In this document: positions 7,878 through 17,958 of the stretch, piece by piece
Layout of the letters: each line of letters starts with the position of its first letter
Position numbering within the stretch: position 1 is the first letter of the stretch
Origin: Brumicola pallidula DSM 14239 = ACAM 615
Lineage (GTDB): Bacteria; Pseudomonadota; Gammaproteobacteria; Enterobacterales; Alteromonadaceae
DNA length: 64,000 nucleotides
Reading direction: 5' to 3'
Assembly: GCF_000428905.1 (NCBI RefSeq)
Contig: NZ_KE386816.1
Location: 215,385-279,384 of the forward strand
Notes under the pieces: generated by a model
What the model saw: the letters and a program-made list of their open reading frames with translations, nothing else
Databases searched by the model: none
What the model was told of the DNA's origin: nothing
Position numbers and translations under genes: made by a program

Positions 7878-9746
7878 ATGGCATTATTACAAATTGCTGA
7901 GCCTGGCCAAAGTGCAGCTCCGCATGAACGTAAAATAGGAGTTGGAATTGACTTAGGTACAACCAATTCATTAGTGAGTGCTGTAAAAAGTGGTCAATGT
8001 GTGACTTTGGCCGACGAACATGAAAGACATTTATTACCGTCGGTGGTGAATTATTCTGAGGCGTCAATTGATGTTGGTTATCATGCAAGAGATAATTCAA
8101 ACGCAGATCCTGCAAACACTATTATGTCAATCAAGCGATTCATGGGTAGAAGTTTAGCGGATGTGACTGCCCATTGGGACCAATTACCCTATCAATTTGT
8201 TGCTGACTCAATATCTCCGCGTTTTATTACGCCCAGAGGCGAGTTAAACCCAATTCAAATTTCCTCACATATTTTAAGCGCGCTGAAAAAGCGTGCTGAA
8301 GCGCGAATGGGTGAAGAAATCACCGGTGCTGTTATTACTGTTCCAGCTTATTTTGACGATGCTCAGCGCCAAGGTACCAAAGATGCAGCGCAATTAGCGG
8401 GTCTGAATGTACTGCGTTTGTTAAATGAGCCAACGGCTGCTGCCATTGCTTATGGTTTAGATAGCAAAGAAGAGGGTGTTATTGCAGTTTATGATCTGGG
8501 TGGCGGTACTTTTGATGTTTCAATTCTGCGTTTAAATAAAGGTGTATTTGAGGTACTTGCGACAGGCGGTAATTCAGCCCTAGGTGGAGACGATTTTGAC
8601 CACCTACTAGCGAGCCATTTGGCACAACAACTTGGCTTAGATGCGGTTGCAGAAAAACAAAATCATCGCCGCTTAATGAATGCGGGTAAGGAAGTAAAAG
8701 AATCCTTGAGTAATGCAGATAGCAGTGTCGTGTCAATTCAATTAGTAGGTGCTGAGCAAAGTACACAGCTTAGTATGCAATTAGAGCAGTTTAATCAACT
8801 GATCGATGTGCTAGTAAAGCAAACCATCAGCACTTGTAAACGAGCGGTAAAAGACGCTCGTGTCAGTATTGAAGAGGTGGATAACGTCATCATGGTTGGC
8901 GGTTCGACACGAGTACCACTTGTGCGTCAACAAGTTGAAGTGTTTTTCAAAAAAGCACCATTGACATCAATCGATCCAGATAAAGTGGTGGCCATCGGTG
9001 CAGGTATACAGGCCGATATTTTGGTTGGTAATAAGCCTGACAGTGATATGCTGTTGTTGGATGTACTCCCATTGTCTTTAGGTATTGAAACGATGGGCGG
9101 TTTAGTGGAGAAAATTATTCCTCGAAACACCACAATTCCAGTTGCAAAAGCGCAAGAGTTTACTACCTTCAAAGACGGCCAAACAGCAATGTTAGTGCAT
9201 GTATTGCAAGGCGAACGCGAATTAGTTGAGCATTGCCGTTCGCTAGCCAAGTTTACTTTAAAAGGTATCCCTGCAATGACAGCAGGCGCGGCCCACATAA
9301 GAGTTACTTTTCAGGTTGACGCTGACGGCTTGTTAAATGTAACTGCGATGGAAAAATCAAGTGGTGTGAAAGCTGAAGTACAGGTTAAGCCGTCATATGG
9401 TTTGGAAGAATCAGAAATACTGGATATGCTGAAATCAAGCATGCAAAACGCCAAACAAGATATGCAAGCAAGAATGTTAAAAGAGCAACAAGTAGATGCG
9501 AGTCGAGTACTTGAAGCTATGCACGGTGCGTTGGCTGAAGATGGTGATGAATTATTATCTGACAAAGAAAGAGACGCTATTGATCACGCTCTGAGGAATT
9601 TAGGGCTGTGTGCAGCAGATAATGATGTTGATGCTATTAAACGAGCGATTGATGTTGTTGATAAATTAAGCCAAGACTTTGCAGCTAGACGAATGGATAA
9701 ATCCATTCAAAAAGCGCTAGCGGGTCACTCGGTTGATAATATTTAA
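7878..9746 (+). CDS. hscA: Hsp70-class chaperone HscA
   Basis: 622 residues, close to the E. coli 616. Hsp70 ATPase signatures are 'GIDLGTTNS', '[14 protein letters not shown]' and '[14 protein letters not shown]'; the substrate-binding domain follows from about residue 395. HscA binds the LPPVK motif of IscU and drives cluster release with HscB. The gene sits between hscB and fdx, as in other gammaproteobacterial isc operons. Confidence 0.97.
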   Translation: MALLQIAEPGQSAAPHERKIGVGIDLGTTNSLVSAVKSGQCVTLADEHERHLLPSVVNYSEASIDVGYHARDNSNADPANTIMSIKRFMGRSLADVTAHWDQLPYQFVADSISPRFITPRGELNPIQISSHILSALKKRAEARMGEEITGAVITVPAYFDDAQRQGTKDAAQLAGLNVLRLLNEPTAAAIAYGLDSKEEGVIAVYDLGGGTFDVSILRLNKGVFEVLATGGNSALGGDDFDHLLASHLAQQLGLDAVAEKQNHRRLMNAGKEVKESLSNADSSVVSIQLVGAEQSTQLSMQLEQFNQLIDVLVKQTISTCKRAVKDARVSIEEVDNVIMVGGSTRVPLVRQQVEVFFKKAPLTSIDPDKVVAIGAGIQADILVGNKPDSDMLLLDVLPLSLGIETMGGLVEKIIPRNTTIPVAKAQEFTTFKDGQTAMLVHVLQGERELVEHCRSLAKFTLKGIPAMTAGAAHIRVTFQVDADGLLNVTAMEKSSGVKAEVQVKPSYGLEESEILDMLKSSMQNAKQDMQARMLKEQQVDASRVLEAMHGALAEDGDELLSDKERDAIDHALRNLGLCAADNDVDAIKRAIDVVDKLSQDFAARRMDKSIQKALAGHSVDNI

Positions 9747-9760
9747 ATTAGGATTGATGA

Positions 9761-10099
9761 ATGCCACAAGTTATTTTTTTACCCCATAAAGAACTTTGTC
9801 CAGACGGTGCTGTGTTGGAGGGCGATACAGGTACTTCAGTGCTGGATTTAGCATTAAAAAATGGTATTGGTATTGAGCATGCATGTGAAAAAGTGTGTGC
9901 ATGCACCACTTGTCATATTATTGTTCGAGAAGGTTATGACTCATTAGGTGAATCAGACGAATTAGAAGATGATTTATTGGATAAGGCCTGGGGACTAGAA
10001 CCTGAATCTCGCTTAGGTTGCCAAGCAATTATTTGCGATGAAGATTTGGTTGTTGAGATACCCAAGTACACGATCAATCATGCCAGTGAAGAGCATTAG
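9761..10099 (+). CDS. fdx: Isc-type [2Fe-2S] ferredoxin
   Basis: 112 residues. Cluster ligands C42, C48, C51 ('ACEKVCACTTC') and C87 ('RLGCQ') match E. coli Fdx, including the non-ligand C46. It supplies electrons for cluster assembly on IscU. It is the last gene of this operon, 14 bases after hscA; no iscX-like frame follows in the next 260 bases. Confidence 0.96.
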   Translation: MPQVIFLPHKELCPDGAVLEGDTGTSVLDLALKNGIGIEHACEKVCACTTCHIIVREGYDSLGESDELEDDLLDKAWGLEPESRLGCQAIICDEDLVVEIPKYTINHASEEH

Positions 10100-10329
10100 G
10101 TAACAATCATAACGCCGCTGTATATATTGAGCATTTTGTTATGAATTATTTTACTTTCATAAGGCACTTAAATTTATCTACTCAGTTACGTTTTTTTATT
10201 ATCAAGCAACTGAATTATAGACTTTATTTTATATTGAATGGTCTTGCGGAGAGATTAAATTTAGATTAATAGAATGAATTTTAAAAACGAATTTGTGATG
10301 AAGGGGTATTCATTCAGCCTTATCTTCTT

Positions 10330-10335
10330 TATAAT
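10330..10335 (+). promoter_or_regulatory. Candidate -10 box upstream of ndk
   Basis: TATAAT at 10330-10335, 41 bases before the ndk start, followed by a GC-rich 'CGCGCG' discriminator. No convincing -35 is visible at 17 bases. Confidence 0.4.
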
Positions 10336-10376
10336 CGCGCGAAATCGTAAAAATTAGTAAATTGGAAGAATTAACC

Positions 10377-10808
10377 ATGGCTTTAGAACGCACCTTTTCT
10401 ATCATTAAACCTGACGCAGTAGCGAAAAACGTTATTGGCGCAATCTACAACCGTTTTGAAACTGCAAAATTACGCATCGTTGCTTCAAAAATGGTTCACA
10501 TGAGCAAAGAACAAGCTGAAGGCTTCTATGCAGAACATAGCGAGCGTCCTTTCTTTGGTGCACTTGTTAGTTTCATGACATCTGGTCCAGTAATGGTACA
10601 AGTGCTTGAAGGCGACAATGCGGTCGTGAAGAACAGAGAAATTATGGGTGCAACTAACCCAGCAGATGCTGCAGCAGGCACGTTACGCGCAGATTACGCC
10701 GAGTCTATTGATGAAAATGCATGTCACGGTTCAGATGCACCGGAGTCAGCAGCTCGTGAGATAGCTTACTTCTTTCCTGATGAAGAAATTTGCCCACGCA
10801 CACGCTAA
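10377..10808 (+). CDS. ndk: Nucleoside diphosphate kinase
   Basis: 143 residues from ATG at 10377, exactly the E. coli length. A TTG five codons upstream is in frame but would add non-conserved residues. H117 in '[13 protein letters not shown]' is the phosphorylated histidine; '[12 protein letters not shown]' is the standard N-terminus. It transfers gamma-phosphate from ATP to other NDPs and keeps NTP/dNTP pools balanced. It is monocistronic, with its own terminator at 10828. Confidence 0.98.
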   Translation: MALERTFSIIKPDAVAKNVIGAIYNRFETAKLRIVASKMVHMSKEQAEGFYAEHSERPFFGALVSFMTSGPVMVQVLEGDNAVVKNREIMGATNPADAAAGTLRADYAESIDENACHGSDAPESAAREIAYFFPDEEICPRTR

Positions 10809-10827
10809 GCAAACAAAGTGTTACACT

Positions 10828-10851
10828 AAGGGAGCTTCGGCTCCCTTTTTT
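10828..10851 (+). terminator. Intrinsic terminator after ndk
   Basis: AAGGGAGC pairs with GCTCCCTT around a TTCG tetraloop and is followed by Ts. Confidence 0.9.
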
Positions 10852-10991
10852 AATTAAATTATAGAGGGCCTATAAGCCCAAGTTAGATCGCTCTTAATTC
10901 AGTCTAATCGCGTATACTGTATTCGTGTGCAACGTTAGTTGTTATAGAGCGTGCAACGATATTTGTTATAAATTGTTATGAAGGTAAAAAA

Positions 10992-12149
10992 ATGTCTGCA
11001 AGCCAAGTAAGTACAGAGCCACAAAAAGAGATTAAAAAAGTCAATTTATTGAACTTGGACCGGCAGGGCTTAAGCGATTACTTTGCCTCTATCAACGAAA
11101 AACCATTTCGTGCCGAGCAGATAATGAAGTGGATTTACCAAGTAGGTGAGTCTGATTTCGACAAAATGACGAACATAAATAAAGATTTGCGGTCCAAATT
11201 AAAGAGTAATTGCGTTATTAAGGCGCCGGTTATTTCCGAGCACCAACAAGCAACTGATGGCACTATCAAATTTGCAATGCTGTTAGAGGGTGGACAAGAA
11301 ATTGAGTCGGTATGGATACCTGAAACTGATCGCGCTACTTTGTGTGTCTCCTCGCAAGTCGGTTGTGCACTAGAGTGCACCTTTTGTTCAACAGGACAAC
11401 AAGGCTTCAACCGTAATTTGTCAGTCGCTGAAATTATTGGTCAGGTATGGCGTGTTGCAACATTTATTGGCTTGTCAAAAGACACCTCGCAACGTCCTAT
11501 CACAAATGTCGTCATGATGGGCATGGGCGAGCCTTTACTTAATCTTAAGAATGTTGTGCCTGCGATGCGTATTATGTTGGATGATTTTGGTTTTGGATTG
11601 TCTAAGCGCAGAGTTACCTTGAGTACATCAGGTGTGGTTCCTGCTCTGGATATGCTGGGCGACCAAATTGATGTTGCACTGGCTATTTCACTGCATGCTC
11701 CTGACAATAAGTTGCGCGATGAAATTGTACCGGTAAATAAAAAATATCCGATTGAAGAGTTTTTAGCGAGTGTAAGGCGCTATTTGGCAAAATCGAAAGC
11801 AAACCAAGGCAAAGTAACTGTCGAATATGTTATGTTGAATCAGATTAACGATAGCACTGACCAAGCTCATGAATTAGCGAAAGTATTGAAAGAAACGCCT
11901 TGTAAGATAAATTTGATACCATTTAATCCTTACCCCGGCACGCCCTATACTTGTTCGAGCAATTCAAGAATGGATAGATTTTCAAAAGTGCTCATGGAAT
12001 ATGGCTTTACTGTGGTGATTAGAAAGACGCGCGGTGATGATATTGATGCAGCCTGCGGACAATTAGTGGGTGACGTTGTTGACAGAACAAAACGATTACT
12101 AAAAAAACAGATGAATGGAAAACCAATTTCTGTAAAGATGACGCAATAA
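10992..12149 (+). CDS. rlmN: 23S rRNA/tRNA adenine-C2 methyltransferase RlmN (radical SAM)
   Basis: 385 residues. The radical SAM cluster ligands are C125, C129 and C132 ('CALECTFC'); C118 and C355 are the other conserved cysteines, with C355 forming the methyl-enzyme intermediate. All five carry the same numbers as in E. coli RlmN. It methylates A2503 of 23S rRNA and A37 of some tRNAs, needing an Fe-S cluster of the kind made by the preceding isc operon. pilW follows 19 bases later. Confidence 0.97.
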   Translation: MSASQVSTEPQKEIKKVNLLNLDRQGLSDYFASINEKPFRAEQIMKWIYQVGESDFDKMTNINKDLRSKLKSNCVIKAPVISEHQQATDGTIKFAMLLEGGQEIESVWIPETDRATLCVSSQVGCALECTFCSTGQQGFNRNLSVAEIIGQVWRVATFIGLSKDTSQRPITNVVMMGMGEPLLNLKNVVPAMRIMLDDFGFGLSKRRVTLSTSGVVPALDMLGDQIDVALAISLHAPDNKLRDEIVPVNKKYPIEEFLASVRRYLAKSKANQGKVTVEYVMLNQINDSTDQAHELAKVLKETPCKINLIPFNPYPGTPYTCSSNSRMDRFSKVLMEYGFTVVIRKTRGDDIDAACGQLVGDVVDRTKRLLKKQMNGKPISVKMTQ

Positions 12150-12168
12150 CAAACATAAGAGAACTACC

Positions 12169-13614
12169 ATGTTGAAAAAATATGTAGGCGCTATTCTTCT
12201 TTGTGCATTCTTAGGGGGTTGTGTTACTGAACCAAGGGATCCAGCCTTTGCTGGTGCTGCCGGTATTAATAAAGAAGCAGCCGCAAAGAATAGAGTGAGC
12301 TTGGGTCTTACTTATTTAAGTAATGGAAATTTTTCTCAGGCTAAAGCTAACTTAGATAAAGCGTTAAATTTTGCGCCTAAGTCAGCGGATGCTCATTTTG
12401 CAATGGCGTACTATTATCAGCAGGTTGACGAACTCAGCCTGGCAGAGGAATACTACCTTCAAGCTCTTAAGTTCGCGCCTGAAAATCCAAATATTATTAA
12501 CAGCTACGGTGCGTTTTTATGTGAGCAAGGACGCTATGAAAAGGCCAAATCTTATTTCTTGAAAGCAGCTACGAGCAAAAGTTATGTTTCAGTGGCTGAA
12601 ACCTATGAGAATTTAGCTATTTGTGCAGTAGATCAAGGTAAAACAGATGAAGCGATTAGTTTTTTCGACTTAGCCTTAAATCATCAGCCGACACGTGGTA
12701 AAAGCTTATACTTTTTAGCTCAATTGCAAAAAGAGCAGGGTAATTACGGTGAGGCCAAAAAATTATTGTGGAAGTATGACCGCGTTTCGCGGGTTTCGCC
12801 TGAATCACTTTGGTTATCATACGAAATCGCACAAGGCTTAGGTGACACCAAAGCCGCACTTGGCTATGGCGAATTAATGAAGAGTATGTTCCCCGAACAT
12901 CCAAACACGGCACTTTTCAAAAAACAAATGGGTAAATTTCAACCCGTAGCCACCGTTAAAAATAAACAAAGAGTGAATTCGCAGTTAGCGGAGCAGGCTA
13001 CTTTGAAAGCAGGTGCAAACAATTCAGTGGAAAATGCTCAAACGGCTGCTACAGAAAGTCCTGCCTTGATAAAAATAAATAAGCAGGTAAAAAACTTAAA
13101 ACCGACAATACCTTCAGAAATTCTGGTTGCAGGAGCAGACATCGTTGTGGACGAAAAACCTGACCCAGTGCAGCCTGAGTTAGTGCCGCGTGAGTTAACA
13201 AAGAACCCCACAACTGAAGTTACGAACACAGACAATGCCATTAGCACTAATGCCGCGGAAAAACGTGAGGCCGCATTGGAGGCTGCACTTGCGACTGATT
13301 TTAATAGTGAAAATGACGAGTCTGCAAGCATTGAAGGTGCAGTGCAAAAAGTTGATAATACACTAGCAATAGAGGACAAGGTCTCTGAAGTTGCGGTGGA
13401 AGAAGCACAAGATACAGCAACACAGCAAATAGATAAGGCGGTTAACGACAATGCCAGCTATCATGTGGTGCTACCAAAGGAAAACTTGTATCGTATATCA
13501 CTTCGATATAACGTTAAAATGAAATACCTAATGCAATGGAACAACCTTGACGATCCATCCGCTATAGTAATAGGGATGAAATTGCGGGTAAAGGACCCAA
13601 AAAATAATGACTGA
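12169..13614 (+). CDS. pilW: PilW/PilF-type TPR lipoprotein with C-terminal LysM domain
   Basis: 481 residues. A lipoprotein signal ends 'LLCAFLGGC' (C18 lipidated). About five TPR repeats span residues 40-240 and resemble PilF/PilW, the pilotin for type IV pilus secretin assembly. A long acidic, Ala/Thr/Glu-rich linker (about 265-430) follows, then a LysM domain ('SYHVVLPKENLYRISLRY' to 'GMKLRV') that should bind peptidoglycan. Typical PilF proteins are about 250 residues and lack this tail. Its end overlaps rodZ by 8 bases. Confidence 0.85.
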   Translation: MLKKYVGAILLCAFLGGCVTEPRDPAFAGAAGINKEAAAKNRVSLGLTYLSNGNFSQAKANLDKALNFAPKSADAHFAMAYYYQQVDELSLAEEYYLQALKFAPENPNIINSYGAFLCEQGRYEKAKSYFLKAATSKSYVSVAETYENLAICAVDQGKTDEAISFFDLALNHQPTRGKSLYFLAQLQKEQGNYGEAKKLLWKYDRVSRVSPESLWLSYEIAQGLGDTKAALGYGELMKSMFPEHPNTALFKKQMGKFQPVATVKNKQRVNSQLAEQATLKAGANNSVENAQTAATESPALIKINKQVKNLKPTIPSEILVAGADIVVDEKPDPVQPELVPRELTKNPTTEVTNTDNAISTNAAEKREAALEAALATDFNSENDESASIEGAVQKVDNTLAIEDKVSEVAVEEAQDTATQQIDKAVNDNASYHVVLPKENLYRISLRYNVKMKYLMQWNNLDDPSAIVIGMKLRVKDPKNND

Positions 13615-14725
13615 AGAATATAATAGTAAAAAACAGGCGACAAAAGAGGCGACAAAAGAGGCGACAAAAGAGGCGACAAAAGAGGCGACAAAAGAATCGA
13701 TGCAAGCTACGCCTGGCCAACAACTTAAAAAGGGACGTGAGGCGATGGGGTTGACTCAACAACAAGTTGCTGATCGTCTGCACTTGCGCTTGGGAAATAT
13801 TCAAGATATTGAGACTGATACACATAAGCCTGGTGTTTCTATTACCTTTACTAAGGGGTACGTCAGGATTTATGCGAAACTGCTGAGTATGCCAGTTGAT
13901 CCTTTGCTTGAAAACTTTGATGTGTTGCACCAAGGTGAAAAGCAACCTGCAAAATTACAGAGCTTTTCTCAACGTGTGGCCAAACAAGCGAATGATGACC
14001 GTTGGATGATGGTGACTTATCTCATCGTATTTTTAGTTGTCGCTTCGTTGGTTATCTGGTGGGTTCAGCAATCTGACAAATCGATAATGAACAGGTTGAA
14101 TCTTTTTAATAACAATGTGACAGAGCAATCGAATAAGGTAGATGAAGGCGAATCTATTAATGCGATGACTAATAATCCAAATATGCCTGATGAACTAGCG
14201 ATTTCTGAAGAAGATATTAAAAGTCAAAATGCAATGACGAATGCGAATAGTTCGCTGGATACTCAAACACAAAATAGTGAAAATATCACTGATAGTGAGG
14301 TCAACGGATCGGACCAAGCAGAAACGCTGGTTAAAAAAAACGCTGAATCAGCCAATCAATCGGCAGACGACCTATCAGATGGCGACAATTCAATTGTTTC
14401 TGAGAGTGATATTAATAACCCGATGCCTAGTTTAAGCAGTCAGACTATCGACGGATATACCATTAATAGTGACGGCACTGTTGATGTCATCTTTACCTTC
14501 AAAGAAGACTGTTGGTTAAGTGTTAAAGATGCGAATGATGAAGTCATGGCTGTAGGGGTGAAAGTAAAAGGCAGAGTAATGTCGGTTAGGGGGACGCCTC
14601 CTATATCGGTTAATCTGTGCCCGCCGCAGACTGTTGACATTGATTTCGCTGGCGCTCCGGTTGATCTTTCTAGATATCCGCGTGGTATCCCTGTTAAATT
14701 TGAATTATCTGTTACAGGTGAATAA
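13607..14725 (+). CDS. rodZ: Cell-shape protein RodZ
   Basis: 372 residues. A short N-terminal tract carries four-residue ATKE repeats encoded by a 12-bp tandem array. A Cro/C1-type HTH follows ('[19 protein letters not shown]', about 35-100), then one membrane helix ('[17 protein letters not shown]', about 137-155), an Asn/Ser-rich periplasmic linker, and a C-terminal DUF4115 domain ('[13 protein letters not shown]'). RodZ links MreB filaments to the elongasome. The start overlaps the end of pilW and the stop overlaps the ispG ATG, indicating translational coupling. Confidence 0.92.
   Translation: MTEEYNSKKQATKEATKEATKEATKEATKESMQATPGQQLKKGREAMGLTQQQVADRLHLRLGNIQDIETDTHKPGVSITFTKGYVRIYAKLLSMPVDPLLENFDVLHQGEKQPAKLQSFSQRVAKQANDDRWMMVTYLIVFLVVASLVIWWVQQSDKSIMNRLNLFNNNVTEQSNKVDEGESINAMTNNPNMPDELAISEEDIKSQNAMTNANSSLDTQTQNSENITDSEVNGSDQAETLVKKNAESANQSADDLSDGDNSIVSESDINNPMPSLSSQTIDGYTINSDGTVDVIFTFKEDCWLSVKDANDEVMAVGVKVKGRVMSVRGTPPISVNLCPPQTVDIDFAGAPVDLSRYPRGIPVKFELSVTGE
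13636..13695 (+). repeat. 12-bp tandem repeat inside rodZ (5 copies)
   Basis: Five perfect copies of GGCGACAAAAGA. As 12 is a multiple of three, copy-number change would lengthen or shorten an ATKE peptide repeat without a frameshift. The array lies just upstream of the HTH domain. Confidence 0.95.
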
Positions 14726-15846
14726 TGTTTTCCGATTCTCCGATCATTCGTCGTAAATCAACAAGAATAAATGTAGGCAATGTCCCTATTGGTGACGGCG
14801 CTCCTATTGCCGTTCAGTCGATGACTAATACGAATACTTTAGATGTTGCCGCTACAGTTGCACAAATAAAGCGTATTCAGGGTGTTGGTGGTGACATCGT
14901 GCGTGTTTCAGTGCCTACGATGGAAGCGGCCGAAGCATTCAAGTTAATAAAGCAACAAGTTAGCGTGCCTCTGATTGCTGACATACATTTTGATTACAGA
15001 ATTGCGCTAAAAGTAGCAGAGTATGGCGTTGATTGTTTACGGATTAACCCGGGCAACATTGGCAATATTCAACGGGTTAGAGCCGTTGTTGATTGCGCAA
15101 AAGATAACAATATTCCAATTCGAATTGGTGTCAACGGCGGTTCGTTAGAAAAAGATATTCAAGAAAAATATAAAGAGCCAACGGCTGAAGCGCTGGTTGA
15201 GTCAGCAATGAGACATGTTGATATTCTTGATAAGCTCAATTTTGACCAATTTAAGGTCAGTGTAAAAGCGTCTGATGTGTTTTTAGCAGTCGGCGCATAT
15301 CGCCTGCTGGCGAAGCAAATTGTCCAGCCTTTGCATTTAGGCATTACTGAAGCCGGTGGTTTTCGAGCTGGTGCAGTAAAAAGTGCGGTTGGGCTTGGTA
15401 TGCTGCTAGCCGAAGGTATTGGCGATACTATCCGAATCTCATTGGCGGCTGATCCTGTTGAAGAAATAAAAGTCGGCTTTGATATTCTTAAGTCATTGAG
15501 AATTCGGGCAAGAGGTATTAACTTCATTGCATGCCCGAGTTGTTCAAGACAAGAGTTTGATGTTATCTCTACAGTTAATGCCTTAGAAGAACGCTTGGAA
15601 GACATAATAACGCCGATGGATGTTTCGATTATTGGCTGCGTTGTAAATGGTCCGGGTGAGGCTGAAGTGTCTGATTTAGGCTTAACGGGTGCGCGTAACA
15701 TGAGTGGTTTTTATTTAGACGGAAAGCGTCAACGCGAACGTTTGTCTAATGACAACTTAGTTGACCAGTTAGAAAAACGTATTCGAGCAAAAGCAGCACA
15801 GCTTGATGAAAAAAACCGGATTAAAGTAACTGATATTAGTAACTAA
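14725..15846 (+). CDS. ispG: 4-hydroxy-3-methylbut-2-en-1-yl diphosphate synthase IspG
   Basis: 373 residues, equal to the usual length. The [4Fe-4S] ligands are the cysteines of '[12 protein letters not shown]' and '[13 protein letters not shown]'. It makes HMBPP in the MEP isoprenoid pathway; IspH, also in this window, does the next step. The ATG overlaps the rodZ stop (TAATG). Confidence 0.98.
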   Translation: MFSDSPIIRRKSTRINVGNVPIGDGAPIAVQSMTNTNTLDVAATVAQIKRIQGVGGDIVRVSVPTMEAAEAFKLIKQQVSVPLIADIHFDYRIALKVAEYGVDCLRINPGNIGNIQRVRAVVDCAKDNNIPIRIGVNGGSLEKDIQEKYKEPTAEALVESAMRHVDILDKLNFDQFKVSVKASDVFLAVGAYRLLAKQIVQPLHLGITEAGGFRAGAVKSAVGLGMLLAEGIGDTIRISLAADPVEEIKVGFDILKSLRIRARGINFIACPSCSRQEFDVISTVNALEERLEDIITPMDVSIIGCVVNGPGEAEVSDLGLTGARNMSGFYLDGKRQRERLSNDNLVDQLEKRIRAKAAQLDEKNRIKVTDISN

Positions 15847-15910
15847 ACTGAATAATTCCGCATAAAGCGAAAAAAAATCTATAAAACACGCAAAAACAGG
15901 CCTCCTAAAT

Positions 15911-15939
15911 TTTACCCCGCGCGACAAAATCCTTATAAT
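15911..15939 (+). promoter_or_regulatory. hisS promoter with embedded palindrome
   Basis: TTTACC (15911-15916) and TATAAT (15934-15939) are 17 bases apart. A perfect 8-bp inverted repeat, GCGCGACA (15919-15926) and TGTCGCGC (15939-15946), brackets the spacer end and the -10. The hisS start is 33 bases after the -10. Confidence 0.6.
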
Positions 15940-15971
15940 GTCGCGCTTTATATAAATAATTAGAGACAACT

Positions 15972-17243
15972 GTGGCAAAGACTATTCAAGCAATCAGAGG
16001 TATGAACGACTGCTTACCATCGCAAACTGGTATTTGGCAGTTTGTCGAATCGAATATCCGTCGCGTTGTTGCCAATTACGGCTATCAAGAAATTCGTACA
16101 CCTATTGTCGAAAGCACTGACTTATTCAAACGCTCCATTGGAGAAGTCACCGATATTGTAGAAAAAGAAATGTATACTTTTGAGGATCGTAATGGCGATA
16201 GCCTCACATTGCGTCCGGAAGGAACAGCTTGTTGCGTAAGAGCCGGTAATGAACATGGTTTGCTGTATAATCAACAGCAACGTTTATGGTATATGGGGCC
16301 AATGTTCAGGCATGAGCGCCCTCAGAAAGGTCGCTATCGTCAGTTTCATCAGTTTGGTGTAGAAGCATACGGTCTTAATGGTCCTGACATTGACGTTGAA
16401 ATGATATTGCTTGGTGCTCGATTATGGCAGGCATTTGGTATTGCGGACAAAGTCGAATTACAAATTAATTCATTGGGGTCGGCTGAGGCAAGAGTCGCGT
16501 ATAAAGAATTATTAGTTATTTTTTTGCAGCAGCACCACGATCAACTGGATGAAGATAGTCAACGTAGATTGTTATCCAATCCATTGCGAGTGTTGGACAG
16601 TAAAAATCCAGCTGTGCAAGAAATCGTAAAAGACGCTCCAAAATTGATTGATCACTTAGACGATGAATCAAAAGCGCATTTTTCACTTTTATGTGAACGT
16701 TTAGACGATTTAGGCATCCAATACACAGTTAATCCGAGTTTAGTGCGTGGATTAGATTATTATAATCGTACCGTATTCGAGTGGGTGTCTAGCCTATTGG
16801 GTGCTCAGGGTACTATTTGTGCTGGTGGCAGATATGATGGACTGGTTGAACAGTTGGGCGGTAAAGCCAGCCCAGCAGTAGGTTTCGCTATGGGTTTAGA
16901 GCGACTAGTCCTATTAGTCGAGAGCCTTGATGAGTCGCCTTATGCAAATAACGCAGTCGATATCTATTTGATGCCAATGGGTGAAAATACGCAGGCAGCA
17001 GCGACTAAGATTGCTGAACGAATAAGAAACCAACTACCAACAGTGAAAGTACAGCAGCATTGCGGTGGTGGTAACTTTAAGAAACAAATGAAAAAGGCAA
17101 TGGCATCCGATGCTGCGATTGCTATTATTATTGAGGAAGATGCACTCGCTAAAGCCAGTGTGTCGGTTAAGTATTTAAAACAAGATAAACCGCAGGCTAG
17201 TTTGTTACTGAGTGAGTTATCTGCTTTAGCAGAATGGCTGTAA
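15972..17243 (+). CDS. hisS: Histidyl-tRNA synthetase
   Basis: 423 residues, GTG start with AGAGAC upstream. It begins '[15 protein letters not shown]', the usual HisRS N-terminus. Class II motif 2 is '[20 protein letters not shown]'; the histidine-specific motif is '[15 protein letters not shown]'; motif 3 is '[14 protein letters not shown]'. A C-terminal anticodon-binding domain follows. It charges tRNA-His, whose gene is also in this window, and has its own promoter. Confidence 0.97.
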   Translation: MAKTIQAIRGMNDCLPSQTGIWQFVESNIRRVVANYGYQEIRTPIVESTDLFKRSIGEVTDIVEKEMYTFEDRNGDSLTLRPEGTACCVRAGNEHGLLYNQQQRLWYMGPMFRHERPQKGRYRQFHQFGVEAYGLNGPDIDVEMILLGARLWQAFGIADKVELQINSLGSAEARVAYKELLVIFLQQHHDQLDEDSQRRLLSNPLRVLDSKNPAVQEIVKDAPKLIDHLDDESKAHFSLLCERLDDLGIQYTVNPSLVRGLDYYNRTVFEWVSSLLGAQGTICAGGRYDGLVEQLGGKASPAVGFAMGLERLVLLVESLDESPYANNAVDIYLMPMGENTQAAATKIAERIRNQLPTVKVQQHCGGGNFKKQMKKAMASDAAIAIIIEEDALAKASVSVKYLKQDKPQASLLLSELSALAEWL

Positions 17244-17319
17244 GCACTTTTTTGAGCATAGCTAGTCAGAACAAATTTAGTTATTAACCAGATATATGCA
17301 GCAAGCGTAGAGGAATTCA

Positions 17320-17958
17320 ATGGAACGTTACGAAACCGAAGAACAACAGGTAGAAGCAATCAAAGGCTTTTGGAAAGAAAATGGAACCGCTATAATCGTC
17401 GCTGTCGGCATTGCCTTGGCTGGTTTGTTCGGTTGGCAACAATATAACGAGATGGTCATTGAAGGCAAAGAAACCCAATCTATGGCGTTTCAAATTGCGC
17501 TTGAAGGAATAGACGCTGAAGAAGGTTTAACTAAAGCGAGCGCTTTTGCGATGGAAAATACTGATTCAGGTTACGCTATATTGACAAGTTTAGTTGCAGC
17601 TCAAAAAGCGGTAGAAAATAAAGATTTTGATGCGGCACAAATGCATTTGAATATGGCTGTCAGTAATTCACCTAGCGTGGCCATTGCTGATTTGGCCAAA
17701 GTTCGTTTAGCCCGCGTTGAAAATCAACTGGGCGATACTGCCGGCGCATTAGCAACGTTGGACTCTGTAGTGAGTGCTTCCTATAGCGACCAAGTTCAAG
17801 AAATCAAAGGCGACATTTACTTAGCGATAAAAGAGTTTGATAAAGCAAAAGAGGCCTATGATTTGGTACTTGCTGAGCAACCTGACAATCGTGTAGTAGA
17901 AATGAAGCTAAGCAACTTAAATTTTGCTGCAACTGAAGTAGCAGGTGTTACCCAGTGA
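17320..17958 (+). CDS. yfgM: YfgM-type ancillary SecYEG/BAM factor
   Basis: 212 residues. One N-terminal membrane helix ('AIIVAVGIALAGLFGW', about 24-40) anchors a TPR-like periplasmic domain. YfgM associates with SecYEG and the chaperone PpiD, which is also encoded here. The position between hisS and bamB is conserved in gammaproteobacteria. The stop overlaps the bamB start by 4 bases. Confidence 0.9.
   Translation: MERYETEEQQVEAIKGFWKENGTAIIVAVGIALAGLFGWQQYNEMVIEGKETQSMAFQIALEGIDAEEGLTKASAFAMENTDSGYAILTSLVAAQKAVENKDFDAAQMHLNMAVSNSPSVAIADLAKVRLARVENQLGDTAGALATLDSVVSASYSDQVQEIKGDIYLAIKEFDKAKEAYDLVLAEQPDNRVVEMKLSNLNFAATEVAGVTQ

Noticed and set aside
10362-10376. Upstream TTG start for ndk
   Set aside because: Adds five residues not found in the family; ATG 10377 gives the standard 143-residue protein.
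15159-15701. 180-codon minus-strand frame inside ispG
   Set aside because: Shadow of ispG codon usage; no independent signal.
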